From: a bacterium
Lineage (GTDB): Bacteria; Electryoneota; Electryoneia; Electryoneales; Electryoneaceae
NCBI GenBank assembly: GCA_020444265.1
Contig: JAHLLH010000009.1
Span: forward strand, 107,881 to 171,880
DNA length: 64,000 nt
Direction: 5' to 3'
Shown here piece after piece: positions 19,735 through 28,613 of the stretch. The position numbers and the translations under genes were made by a program. Position 1 is the first letter of the stretch. The number at the start of each line of letters is the position of its first letter. The notes under the pieces were generated by a model. The model was given only the letters and a program-made list of their open reading frames with translations, searched no databases and was not told the DNA's origin.

Positions 19735-20751
19735 ATGACAACACCCTTGACAGATAAAGAAAAGCAGACGGGGCAGAGCCTGGACCATATCGAGGTCAAG
19801 GAACTGTTTGACGATAACCATGAGCGTCTGGAGCTGACAATTCTTGCCGGTGCGCAGCAGAGCGGTATGAACCGTCGCATCGAGCAGAAAGAGCTGCACC
19901 GCCCGGGACTTGCCCTGGCTGGCTTTCTTGAGCTGTTCACGTATCATCGTGTTCAGATTCTTGGAAACACCGAGACCCAGTACTTAAAGGGTCTCGGTGT
20001 TTCTGGACGTACCTCGGCCATATCAAAGCTGATGGGATTTGATATTCCCTGCATCATCATCGCGAATGGCAATGAACCGGCGGAAGAAATGATCGCCGAA
20101 GCCAATGAGCGACACATTCCTGTCCTCGGATCGCCGAGGACCACAACTGACCTGATTCATCTCCTGTCCGACTACCTGGATGATCGTTTCGCACCCTGGA
20201 TCACCGTTCATGGTAGCCTGGTGGATGTGTATGGCACAGGGATGCTTTTCAGCGGGCGCAGCGGTATCGGCAAGTCGGAAATTGCCCTTGACCTGGTTGA
20301 ACGTGGGCATCGCCTGGTGGCCGATGACATTATCCGTCTCGACAAGAAGGCGGAGGGAGTCCTGATGGGCTCGGCTCCGGACATGATTCGCCACATCATG
20401 GAGGTTCGTGGTGTCGGCCTGATTGATGTCCGGCGTATGTTTGGTGTGCGCGGGATCCGGATGCAGAAACGTGTCGAAGTCGAGGTACGTCTCGAAGAAT
20501 GGGACGATACCATCGAATGGGAGCGAATCGGTTTGGATTACGAATCCACTACGCTTCTTGGTGTGCCGATTCCGATGTTGCGCCTGCCGATTTTCCCCGG
20601 CAAAAACATCTCGATGGTCGCGGAAGTGATCGCGCTGCAGATTCATCTGCGGGTCTATGGGGTGAACCCGGCTGAAGAACTGAACAAACGAATGCTGGAA
20701 GAAGTGGACAAGCAGCGGTTGAAGAACTACCTCATTCGGGACTTTGAATGA
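19735..20751 (+). CDS. hprK: HPr kinase/phosphorylase
   Basis: GRSGIGKSEIALDLVERGHRLVADD P-loop and HprK signature; MEVRGVGLIDVRRMFG. Confidence 0.96.
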   Translation: MTTPLTDKEKQTGQSLDHIEVKELFDDNHERLELTILAGAQQSGMNRRIEQKELHRPGLALAGFLELFTYHRVQILGNTETQYLKGLGVSGRTSAISKLMGFDIPCIIIANGNEPAEEMIAEANERHIPVLGSPRTTTDLIHLLSDYLDDRFAPWITVHGSLVDVYGTGMLFSGRSGIGKSEIALDLVERGHRLVADDIIRLDKKAEGVLMGSAPDMIRHIMEVRGVGLIDVRRMFGVRGIRMQKRVEVEVRLEEWDDTIEWERIGLDYESTTLLGVPIPMLRLPIFPGKNISMVAEVIALQIHLRVYGVNPAEELNKRMLEEVDKQRLKNYLIRDFE

Positions 20752-21131
20752 TCATTGGGGCGTTGATTGTGACCCATGGCGAGCTGGGACGTGTCCTTGT
20801 CGAGGAGGCTGAACACCTCGTCGGTGGCCAGGAACGTTTCAAGTCGGTCAGTACTCGCGGCCTTTCCGCCTCTGATATTACTGACAGGATTCGCGAGCTG
20901 GTCCTGGATGAACCGTGGATCATTTTCACAGATACGCCGGGCACATCCCCAACCGTCCGGTCGTGCGTCGCCATCCGTGAAGGGCAGGCAGTTGTTACAG
21001 GTGTCAATCTCGGTATGATTTTATCCTTTCTTGTTCACCGAGACCATTTAAGTGTGCAGGAACTCGCTCAACGGATGGTTGATGATGGCCGCCGCTGCCT
21101 CGACATCCGCTGGCCGCTGAACACGGGGTAG
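20748..21131 (+). CDS. PTS EIIA, mannose family
   Basis: MIIGALIVTHGELGRVLVEEAEHLVGG with conserved phospho-His (THG). Confidence 0.87.
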   Translation: MIIGALIVTHGELGRVLVEEAEHLVGGQERFKSVSTRGLSASDITDRIRELVLDEPWIIFTDTPGTSPTVRSCVAIREGQAVVTGVNLGMILSFLVHRDHLSVQELAQRMVDDGRRCLDIRWPLNTG

Positions 21132-21133
21132 GT

Positions 21134-21622
21134 ATGAAAGGGCTGGTAATCAGGGTGGATGACCGTCTCGTGCACGGTCAAATCCTTTATGGCTGGTTGC
21201 AGGGTTGGCCTGCAGACGAAGTCTGGCTTGCGAACGATCGAGTCTCGAGCGATCCTGTTGAACGGCAGGTTTACCTCGATTTGCTCGGGGGAGTCAATCC
21301 TTCCGGAATCCTTCCAATCGATGAAGCAATCTTGCGTTTCGGTGGAAAGAAACAGGTTAATGGGCGTATACTACTGATTCTTGAATCATGCGGTGACCTT
21401 GCACGGATGCTGAAGGGGGGAGTCTGCCCGTCAGAAGCACATCTTGGCAATCTTGCCAGGCATGATGGTCATACAGTGCTGTCATCGAATGTTGCAGTCA
21501 GTCCACAGGACAGGGAGGCTCTTGAGCAGATCCTGGCGAGCGGCTGTAACGTCACCATACGAGATTTGCCTTCTTCCACGGCAATACCCCTGAAGAAGGC
21601 GCTGGAGGAGATGAACACGTGA
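21134..21622 (+). CDS. PTS EIIB, mannose/fructose/sorbose family
   Basis: VIRVDDRLVHGQILYGW EIIB-Man phosphorylation motif. Confidence 0.88.
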   Translation: MKGLVIRVDDRLVHGQILYGWLQGWPADEVWLANDRVSSDPVERQVYLDLLGGVNPSGILPIDEAILRFGGKKQVNGRILLILESCGDLARMLKGGVCPSEAHLGNLARHDGHTVLSSNVAVSPQDREALEQILASGCNVTIRDLPSSTAIPLKKALEEMNT

Positions 21623-22515
21623 GCGTGAACCGGAGGCGACTCGACGAATTTTCGGTCGGGGTAACCGTCCTGGCCGCCATCATCATTTTGATTGGCGGGA
21701 TCATCTGGGGCAAGGGCATCAGTTTTAATTCCAAGCATGAGATTTACGAGGTTCAGTTCCCCGAGGTCTACGGACTGAAAGAGGGAAGCTCGGTCCTCAT
21801 TCAAGGTGTTGCGCACGGCAAGGTTGGCATGATTACCCTCAATAGCGAGGGGGCGCGTGTCCAAATCCTCATCGATACAGATGTTGATCTCTATGACGAT
21901 GCCAAGGTTATCCTCTTTACGCCGCAGTTAATGGGTGGACGGATGGTCACCATCGACCCTGGTGAGGGGCCCGCGAAACTCAAACCGGGTGCCCTTTTGA
22001 AGGGGGAGGTACCTGCCGGTATGGGTGAGGTGATGGCTGCATCGGGTGAGGTGCTCGATGAACTGCTTTCCATGATCCAGCAGCTTAACACGACAGCGAG
22101 ACGTGTCGATTCCATTTTTGTCAAGAGCGACATGGTCTACCGTGTTGACCGCACCCTGACCGACCTGACTGACATGACGTCGGCGATGAAACGTGACCTG
22201 GCGATGACAACTTCTTCCCTCCGCGATGGCGCCGCACAGATTCGCAATTCGAGCGAAGAGTTCAACACTCTCCTGGTCGACAACCGTCCCCGGATCGACA
22301 GCCTGATGGTTCGTCTCAACAGCATCGCCACAGAAGCAGACAACTTCTCAAGCAGCTTGGAAACGTTCGGCAATCAGCTCACCAGCCAGGAAGGTTCGTT
22401 GGGTAAACTGATGTACTCGGACAGCCTGCACGATGAACTGGTCCGGACCATTGCCGATACCGACAGCCTGATTAAGCGCTTGAAAAAAGAAGGTATCAAG
22501 GTCAGCTTGTTTTAG
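21619..22515 (+). CDS. MlaD/MCE-family protein
   Basis: N-terminal TM then VQFPEVYGLKEGSSVLIQGVAHGKV MCE core; coiled C-terminus. Confidence 0.88.
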   Translation: MSVNRRRLDEFSVGVTVLAAIIILIGGIIWGKGISFNSKHEIYEVQFPEVYGLKEGSSVLIQGVAHGKVGMITLNSEGARVQILIDTDVDLYDDAKVILFTPQLMGGRMVTIDPGEGPAKLKPGALLKGEVPAGMGEVMAASGEVLDELLSMIQQLNTTARRVDSIFVKSDMVYRVDRTLTDLTDMTSAMKRDLAMTTSSLRDGAAQIRNSSEEFNTLLVDNRPRIDSLMVRLNSIATEADNFSSSLETFGNQLTSQEGSLGKLMYSDSLHDELVRTIADTDSLIKRLKKEGIKVSLF

Positions 22516-22538
22516 ACTCAATACGTAGTTCATCCATT

Positions 22539-22573
22539 GACCTTCGTCAGCATGTTGACGGAGGTCGTTTTTT
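22539..22573 (+). terminator. Terminator at end of topA...mlaD gene block
   Basis: GACCTtCGTCA-gcatgt-TGACGgAGGTC then GTTTTTTG. Confidence 0.8.
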
Positions 22574-22859
22574 GTATCCCCTCCTACTCAAGCAAACTCC
22601 GGATCGAGAAGTTGGCATTGGCTTTGCAATTTGCAGACGTAGAAATATTGCCTGAAGCACACGTCTGACTCGTAACGCACAGCTATGAAAACGGTTGACA
22701 GGACAAGCGGCAAAAAAAACGTTGGCAGGCCTGGGAGGGGAGCACACAATGGTGTGTACGGCATGCACAACGTCTGTAGAAATGAATTACCTGCTAGTCC
22801 AATCCTCTCCCCGCCAGAAAGAGAACAAAGCAAAGCAATAATACAGGTAGGGCCGGAAG

Positions 22860-25568
22860 ATGAGAACGATGCTCGTGCTGTTGTTCGTCCTGTTGTTCTG
22901 CACACCACCTGCACACGCTGATATACGCGATCTTGGAAGTGGTCTCCTCTCGCTTCGAGGGGATACCTATCAACTCATCCTCGATTGTTCCGGTGGGGTG
23001 TCGGGCAAGCCTTTAAGTATTCATGATCGCTCATTGCTTCAAAGCCTTAACAAGGCGGATAGTGACCCTGAATCGCCTGCGCTGACCCTGGTCGCAGGAA
23101 ATGTTCAATCCCCTGTTTTTCCGCAGGTTCTCGGCTTCGAGATCATCGGACTGGATTCCCTCGTCATCCAGAGCCAGCTTGTCACTTCGGTACCAGCCGC
23201 AGCTCCTCTCCTGGTTCGTCAGACCCTTATCACGCAGCACAACCAGCTCCTGATGGAGCTCGACTTCACTGTAGATGACACTACCGATCTACTTGACGAG
23301 GTGTACCTGGATATTGATGGGAATGACGAATCCGTGCTGCATTTTGTCAATGCTCATCAGACGATTGATGTTGACTACAACAAACCGCAAGCGGCCAGCT
23401 ATGGCATGCAACTGGGTGTCGTGGTTCGAAATCTTGCTGACCGAATGATGCTGGTTCCATCCAATCCATACTACGGCTACTTTGAGCACGATGATGACGG
23501 ATTGCGCAATATCATCTTCCGTACGAAAGAACCGCATGGCACGGAACCGGGACCACTGGTTCATTCCGTGTTGGTCCCGGGACAACATGTTGTTCGCAAC
23601 TATAGTCTTGTCTTCGTTGAAGGCGCTGGGGTGTCTGTGCTTCCCGATGACAACTATCTCTTTATATCTCCACATTCGTACGGACGGGACGGAACTGTGG
23701 GCTTAATTGGTGACGATCTGCCATTGCGCAACAATTGGACACCGATTACGGTGCCCGATGATCCGGATGAGCCAACCAAAAGTGCCATCGTTCAGCTTAT
23801 GAATGAGCATCCCAACCTCCAGATGAACCTGGTTATCACGTATGATTATCTGAAAGACTTCTGGCCAGTGGGGAGTGCGATTACCCGCGGATGGAGTATG
23901 AATCGCGGCAATGTCAGCTTTGTGCCCTTTGACGCGAGTGATGGTGATCGCTGCCTTCGTATGGATGTAAGCGCAGATACCAATGTCTACGTCGAGCAGA
24001 GCGTCGAGCTTGAGGCAGGTGATCTGGTTACCGTTTCAGTGGACTACATGCTGCCGGGTCCCCTCGCCGAGGGGGGTAGGCTTACCTTCAGTCTCTTCAA
24101 CGAAGAGAATGGGTATGAGTATTGGTCCTGGCTCACCGATCCAGCCCCTTCATGGACGTCTGCTGAAGTCCCATTGACCCTTCCCGTCCCAGAGGATGGG
24201 ACATATACCTTTCGCATCACCCTCGCGCGTGCTGGCTGTAGCGTATTTATCGATAACATCAGCCTGGATGCTAGCGGACGGGATGTCAGCTTGAGGAATC
24301 CCGGTTTTGAGTTGGGCCACACACATCTGACCTACCTCGATGGACGATATCGTTGGTCGGATGTTCGCTCGGATCACAACATGGTCGAGCACGCGACTGA
24401 GGAGTACCGCGAATTCCTTCAACGGCTTGATTCGAAAACAGTCCTCTACGGATTTGAGGATCGGATTGGTACCGGGATCCACGCTTTGCATCATTCATCT
24501 AAAGGCAATTTTGTCGGATCTGCCCCGATCGGTCAGGATTTTTCACTCGTTGATCCCGAGGTCCATCGTAGTACCATGGACGGCATCTTTCATGACTGGG
24601 AACAACTCGGTTTAAGCCGTCGAGCTGTGGACATCATGCGCACATCCGGGATTCACTACCACCATCAGACAGTCCAGGAAGCGTTGCGACATGAGATTCG
24701 TTGGATGGATGCCGGGTTGGACCCAAATGCACGTTCACTCTTCCCCTGCTATGGGTATGGAGAGCAAATCTGGCTTCAGAACACCATCGGTTGGTTCGAT
24801 GCCGCACCCGGCGGATTTTCGAGCTTCCAGCCAACCTATGAAACCATGGCTCAGGGCGGGGTGGCGATGCTGGGCTTCCATCCTCGCGCACTCTTCTACC
24901 ACAATCAGAACCTGGATGGCAAGGAGTGGCTGTCGGATCAAATATCAACCCTTGAACAGCTCTTTCCACATTCCTGTTGGGAACGAGTTGAAGACATCGC
25001 CTACCGTGGGCGATCACTCGACAGCCTGCGCATCCTCGCTCAGTATGTTGATCCCATCACCCTGGAACAGGTCGTCGAATTCGAAGGGGTAGCGCATGAT
25101 GGGACCACGATGATGCTGTTGCTTAATCCTTGGATCAGCGTCAATTCCAATGCGATGCTGAATGGGTCCATCGAATTGCCACTCGAATCTCGAGAATTAC
25201 GGCGATTTATCGTATTGCCAGATTTAGAGAACGGTCATCACGAACTTCGCTTTCGAACAGTAAGCGTCTCCAATGAGGCGCCCGTTTCAACCTTGCCAGC
25301 GGAATCGAGTCTCGATGTCTGGCCGCTACCGAGCAATGGCCCGGTGCGCGTACAGTGGAAGGATTCGCGATTACTTGAGCATGTGACGGGCGTCTTGTAT
25401 AACCTTCAGGGCAGAGTAGTTAAACGTTTCGAGTGGCAGCCTTCGAACTACCAGGTCAATGCCATTCTACCCATGAGTGATGTCGCCAGCGGGCTCTACC
25501 TGCTGCGTCTCTCGCATCCGGGCGATGCCGATCTGATAAAGGTCAGGCGTGTTTTGATGATCAAATGA
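22860..25568 (+). CDS. Secreted multidomain protein with C-terminal sorting domain, function unknown
   Basis: Signal peptide, beta-sandwich/CBM-like segment inside a possible deacetylase-like TIM barrel, C-terminal WPLPSNGPVRVQW...YNLQGRVVKRF sorting-like domain. Confidence 0.6.
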   Translation: MRTMLVLLFVLLFCTPPAHADIRDLGSGLLSLRGDTYQLILDCSGGVSGKPLSIHDRSLLQSLNKADSDPESPALTLVAGNVQSPVFPQVLGFEIIGLDSLVIQSQLVTSVPAAAPLLVRQTLITQHNQLLMELDFTVDDTTDLLDEVYLDIDGNDESVLHFVNAHQTIDVDYNKPQAASYGMQLGVVVRNLADRMMLVPSNPYYGYFEHDDDGLRNIIFRTKEPHGTEPGPLVHSVLVPGQHVVRNYSLVFVEGAGVSVLPDDNYLFISPHSYGRDGTVGLIGDDLPLRNNWTPITVPDDPDEPTKSAIVQLMNEHPNLQMNLVITYDYLKDFWPVGSAITRGWSMNRGNVSFVPFDASDGDRCLRMDVSADTNVYVEQSVELEAGDLVTVSVDYMLPGPLAEGGRLTFSLFNEENGYEYWSWLTDPAPSWTSAEVPLTLPVPEDGTYTFRITLARAGCSVFIDNISLDASGRDVSLRNPGFELGHTHLTYLDGRYRWSDVRSDHNMVEHATEEYREFLQRLDSKTVLYGFEDRIGTGIHALHHSSKGNFVGSAPIGQDFSLVDPEVHRSTMDGIFHDWEQLGLSRRAVDIMRTSGIHYHHQTVQEALRHEIRWMDAGLDPNARSLFPCYGYGEQIWLQNTIGWFDAAPGGFSSFQPTYETMAQGGVAMLGFHPRALFYHNQNLDGKEWLSDQISTLEQLFPHSCWERVEDIAYRGRSLDSLRILAQYVDPITLEQVVEFEGVAHDGTTMMLLLNPWISVNSNAMLNGSIELPLESRELRRFIVLPDLENGHHELRFRTVSVSNEAPVSTLPAESSLDVWPLPSNGPVRVQWKDSRLLEHVTGVLYNLQGRVVKRFEWQPSNYQVNAILPMSDVASGLYLLRLSHPGDADLIKVRRVLMIK

Positions 25569-25637
25569 AAACATGCAGTAGTAAGGAACGTTCAGTCAGA
25601 ACTCTTGACCTGCTACAACACCTATCTCTGACATCAG

Positions 25638-25672
25638 TAAAAACGCCCGTGGGACAATCCCACGGGCGTTGG
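25638..25672. terminator. Terminator between convergent genes (strong on minus strand)
   Basis: AACGCCCGTGGGA-caa-TCCCACGGGCGTT, TTTTT tract on minus strand. Confidence 0.8.
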
Positions 25673-25694
25673 CATGTTTTGCTGGATGGATCGA

Positions 25695-27146
25695 TCAGTA
25701 TTCTTCGACGCTGACCGTTTCCACATCGCCGTACTTCGCCATTACCTCGCTGATGTCGTCCGCTTTGCCGACAACAGTCATGCGAAGCTGATCTTTCAGC
25801 AGGTACTTCTTCGCCATTGCATTGACCTGTTCCAGCGTCACTTGCTGGATGTTCTGACGGTAGTCCGCGATAAACTGTGCGGGATCACCGAAATCGAACA
25901 GCAAGAGTGACTGGAACTGGTTGGCAATCTGGGCCGGGGTCTCGAACTGACGCGGGTAGGCGCCGATCATGTACGACTTGGCCTCATCAAGTTCTTCCTG
26001 CGTGAACCCTTCCGTTGTGACCTGGTCCATGATCGCGAGAATCTCATCGATCATCTGCTCGGTCGCCTCGGTACGAGTTGAAGTCTGGATGGTGTAGGAA
26101 CCGTTCTGCTGACGTGCCTCGATGTAGGAATAAATGCCGTAGGTCAGGCCGAGGTCGTTCCGGACACGGTCCATCAGACGGCTGGCGAAACTGCCGCCAC
26201 CGTAGAGGTAGTCCATCACACGGAAGGCATACAGATCGTCGCCCATGTTGTAGGGCCCGAGGATGTAGCCCATGCGAATCTGGGTCTGGACCGCATCGCT
26301 CTTATCGACGAGCAGCACCTTGCCACCTTCGCCACGCTGAGCCGGTTCGGCAGTCGGTTGGGGTGCAGCGCCACCATCCCACTTCCCGAAGTACTTCTTG
26401 ACCAGCTTACGGGTCTTCTTCAGATCGAAGTCACCCGAGATAGCGAGGGTCGCACTTTTGGGAGTGTAGAGACGTTCATGTTGGGCAACGATGTCGTCCC
26501 GGCTGATCTCCTGGATCGACTCAATCGTCCCGGAGGAGGGGTAGCCGTAGGGATGCTCACCATAGACCCACTTGGCCCAGGCACGACCTGCGATGGCGCC
26601 GGGATCATCCTTCTGTGCCATCAGGTTCGAGATGGACTGGGTCTTGACACGACCAATCTCCTCTTCGGGGAAGGTCGGGTTGAGGATCACATCACTCATC
26701 AGGTCAAACCCGAGGTCGAGGTCGCGGGACATCACCTCTGTGACGATATAGGTCGAATTGTTTCCCGCACCGGTCGAGATGGAACCACCGACAAAATCGA
26801 TCTCTTCGGCGATGTCAATTGCTGAGCGCTCTTTTGTCCCCTTCGTCAGCAGCTCAGCGACCATGTCGGTCAGGCCGGGCTTGTCGATCGGGTTGAAGAG
26901 GCTACCTGTGGGGAAGTTGAGACGGAGCGCCGTCATTGGCACTTCATGCTGCGGGATGTAGTAGACGGTGAGTCCGTTCTTGAGCACGTCTTTGGTGATC
27001 TTCGGCAGTTCAACCGGGCTGGCATCCAGCATCGCGGGCGGTGTGTACTCCGGCACTGGATCGTTGTCCATCATCTCCTGGGCCATCGTCGGCATCGCCG
27101 CCAGAATCAGCCCGAGCATCAGCAGGTGGGTTACGAAGCGTTTCAT
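25695..27146 (-). CDS. M16 family peptidase-like protein lacking the HxxEH zinc motif
   Basis: M16 fold sequence but GLTDMVAELLTKGT replaces HxxEH; adjacent to a catalytic M16 gene. Confidence 0.88.
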   Translation of the reverse strand: MKRFVTHLLMLGLILAAMPTMAQEMMDNDPVPEYTPPAMLDASPVELPKITKDVLKNGLTVYYIPQHEVPMTALRLNFPTGSLFNPIDKPGLTDMVAELLTKGTKERSAIDIAEEIDFVGGSISTGAGNNSTYIVTEVMSRDLDLGFDLMSDVILNPTFPEEEIGRVKTQSISNLMAQKDDPGAIAGRAWAKWVYGEHPYGYPSSGTIESIQEISRDDIVAQHERLYTPKSATLAISGDFDLKKTRKLVKKYFGKWDGGAAPQPTAEPAQRGEGGKVLLVDKSDAVQTQIRMGYILGPYNMGDDLYAFRVMDYLYGGGSFASRLMDRVRNDLGLTYGIYSYIEARQQNGSYTIQTSTRTEATEQMIDEILAIMDQVTTEGFTQEELDEAKSYMIGAYPRQFETPAQIANQFQSLLLFDFGDPAQFIADYRQNIQQVTLEQVNAMAKKYLLKDQLRMTVVGKADDISEVMAKYGDVETVSVEEY

Positions 27147-28537
27147 TGGTCATCACCTCCCATGCTCACATCCACCGGAACCAGCTCAAAATCGGGTTCC
27201 ACAATGACCGTAGTCCGGTTCGAGGGAACCAGGTAGGTCTTGATCACACGCTGGACATCTTCTGCAGTTACCGCGTTCCACTTGTCCAGCTTTTGCAGCA
27301 CTTCCTTGTAGCCATCCTTGTAGGTCACGACTGCTTCGCCGATGACACTACCTTTACCGGAGTTGGTTTGCAGGTTGGAGTAGAAGTCCGCTTCAAGCTG
27401 GTTCTTTGCCTTCTGAATTTCACGCTCAGTCGGCGGGGTAGCCGCGAGGGAATCGACCGTCGCGAAGAGAAGCTCTTCCGCCTCGTCCATTCCACGTCCC
27501 TGGTTTACGCCGATGTAGAAGGAAAAGATGCCCGGGTGATAGAGTTCGTAGAGGAAGCCGCCTGCAAAACGCGCGACCTGTGAATCGTAGACACAGGAAC
27601 GGTAAATACGGCTTGACTCACCGCTGGCAAGAATCTTCTGGGCCACTTCGAGGGCCGGGAAGTCAGGATGGCTCGCCGCCGGAATGTGGTAGCCAGCCAG
27701 GAGGAAGGGGAGCTGGGCCGGGCGACGGAAGCTGATGCGCTTCTCGCCACGCTGCGGCACATCTGCGCTCATCGATTCCCAAGGTTGCTCCTGCGCTTCC
27801 ATCTTACCGTAGTACTTCTTGACCAACTCGTAGGCCTCATCTGGATCGAAATCACCAGTGAGAACGATGGTCGCGTTATTCGGGGCATAGTAGGTTTTGT
27901 AGAACCACTTCAGATCTTCAAGACGGTAGTTCTGGATGTCGCTCATCCAACCAATCACCGGCCAATGGTAGTTGCTGGCAGTGAAGAGATGGGTCGACAG
28001 CAGCTCGCGGGCCGAACCAAAGAGGTCATTGTCGACACGCAGACGACGTTCTTCGGTGATGACCTGCTGCTCCGGCTTAAAGGTCTCTTCGGTGATGTTC
28101 AGGTTGGCCTGACGTTCCGCCTCGAGGTGGATGATCAGTTCGAGATACTCCGAGGAGATGTTCTCGTAGTACATCGTACGGTCATACCAGGTGTTGGCAT
28201 TCAGCGTACCACCATGCGCTTTGACAATGCTGTCATACTCGCCGGGGCCATACTTTTTCGTGCCGCGAAACATCATGTGCTCGAAGAAGTGCGCCATACC
28301 AGTAATGCCGGGACGTTCGTGGCGGCTGCCAACCCGGTAGTAAACCTGGTAGGTGATAATCGGGGCGCTGTGGTCCTCGATCATCAACAGGTTCAGTCCA
28401 TTGTCCAGGGTCCGTTCCTGAACATCAATAAGTGGTTTGCTCGCATCATCCTTCGCGATGGCTGATCCTGTGATCAGCAGTAAGGCGAGGAGCAGAGCCA
28501 CGGACATCGTTCGTTTCATCATGCCTCCGTGGTGCAA
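27143..28537 (-). CDS. M16 family zinc metallopeptidase (catalytic)
   Basis: HFFEHMMFRGTKKYGPGEYD zinc motif. Confidence 0.93.
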   Translation of the reverse strand: MHHGGMMKRTMSVALLLALLLITGSAIAKDDASKPLIDVQERTLDNGLNLLMIEDHSAPIITYQVYYRVGSRHERPGITGMAHFFEHMMFRGTKKYGPGEYDSIVKAHGGTLNANTWYDRTMYYENISSEYLELIIHLEAERQANLNITEETFKPEQQVITEERRLRVDNDLFGSARELLSTHLFTASNYHWPVIGWMSDIQNYRLEDLKWFYKTYYAPNNATIVLTGDFDPDEAYELVKKYYGKMEAQEQPWESMSADVPQRGEKRISFRRPAQLPFLLAGYHIPAASHPDFPALEVAQKILASGESSRIYRSCVYDSQVARFAGGFLYELYHPGIFSFYIGVNQGRGMDEAEELLFATVDSLAATPPTEREIQKAKNQLEADFYSNLQTNSGKGSVIGEAVVTYKDGYKEVLQKLDKWNAVTAEDVQRVIKTYLVPSNRTTVIVEPDFELVPVDVSMGGDDQ

Positions 28538-28578
28538 GGTTCGTTGCCGGCTCGGCAGTTGGAAGACTGAAGATAAAG

Positions 28579-28605
28579 CATGGGGCGGGCAAAGCCCGCC
28601 CCATG
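28579..28605 (-). terminator. Intergenic hairpin between tricorn-like and M16 genes
   Basis: CATGGGGCGGGC-ttt-GCCCGCCCCATG perfect hairpin. Confidence 0.5.
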
Positions 28606-28613
28606 AAGGAAAT

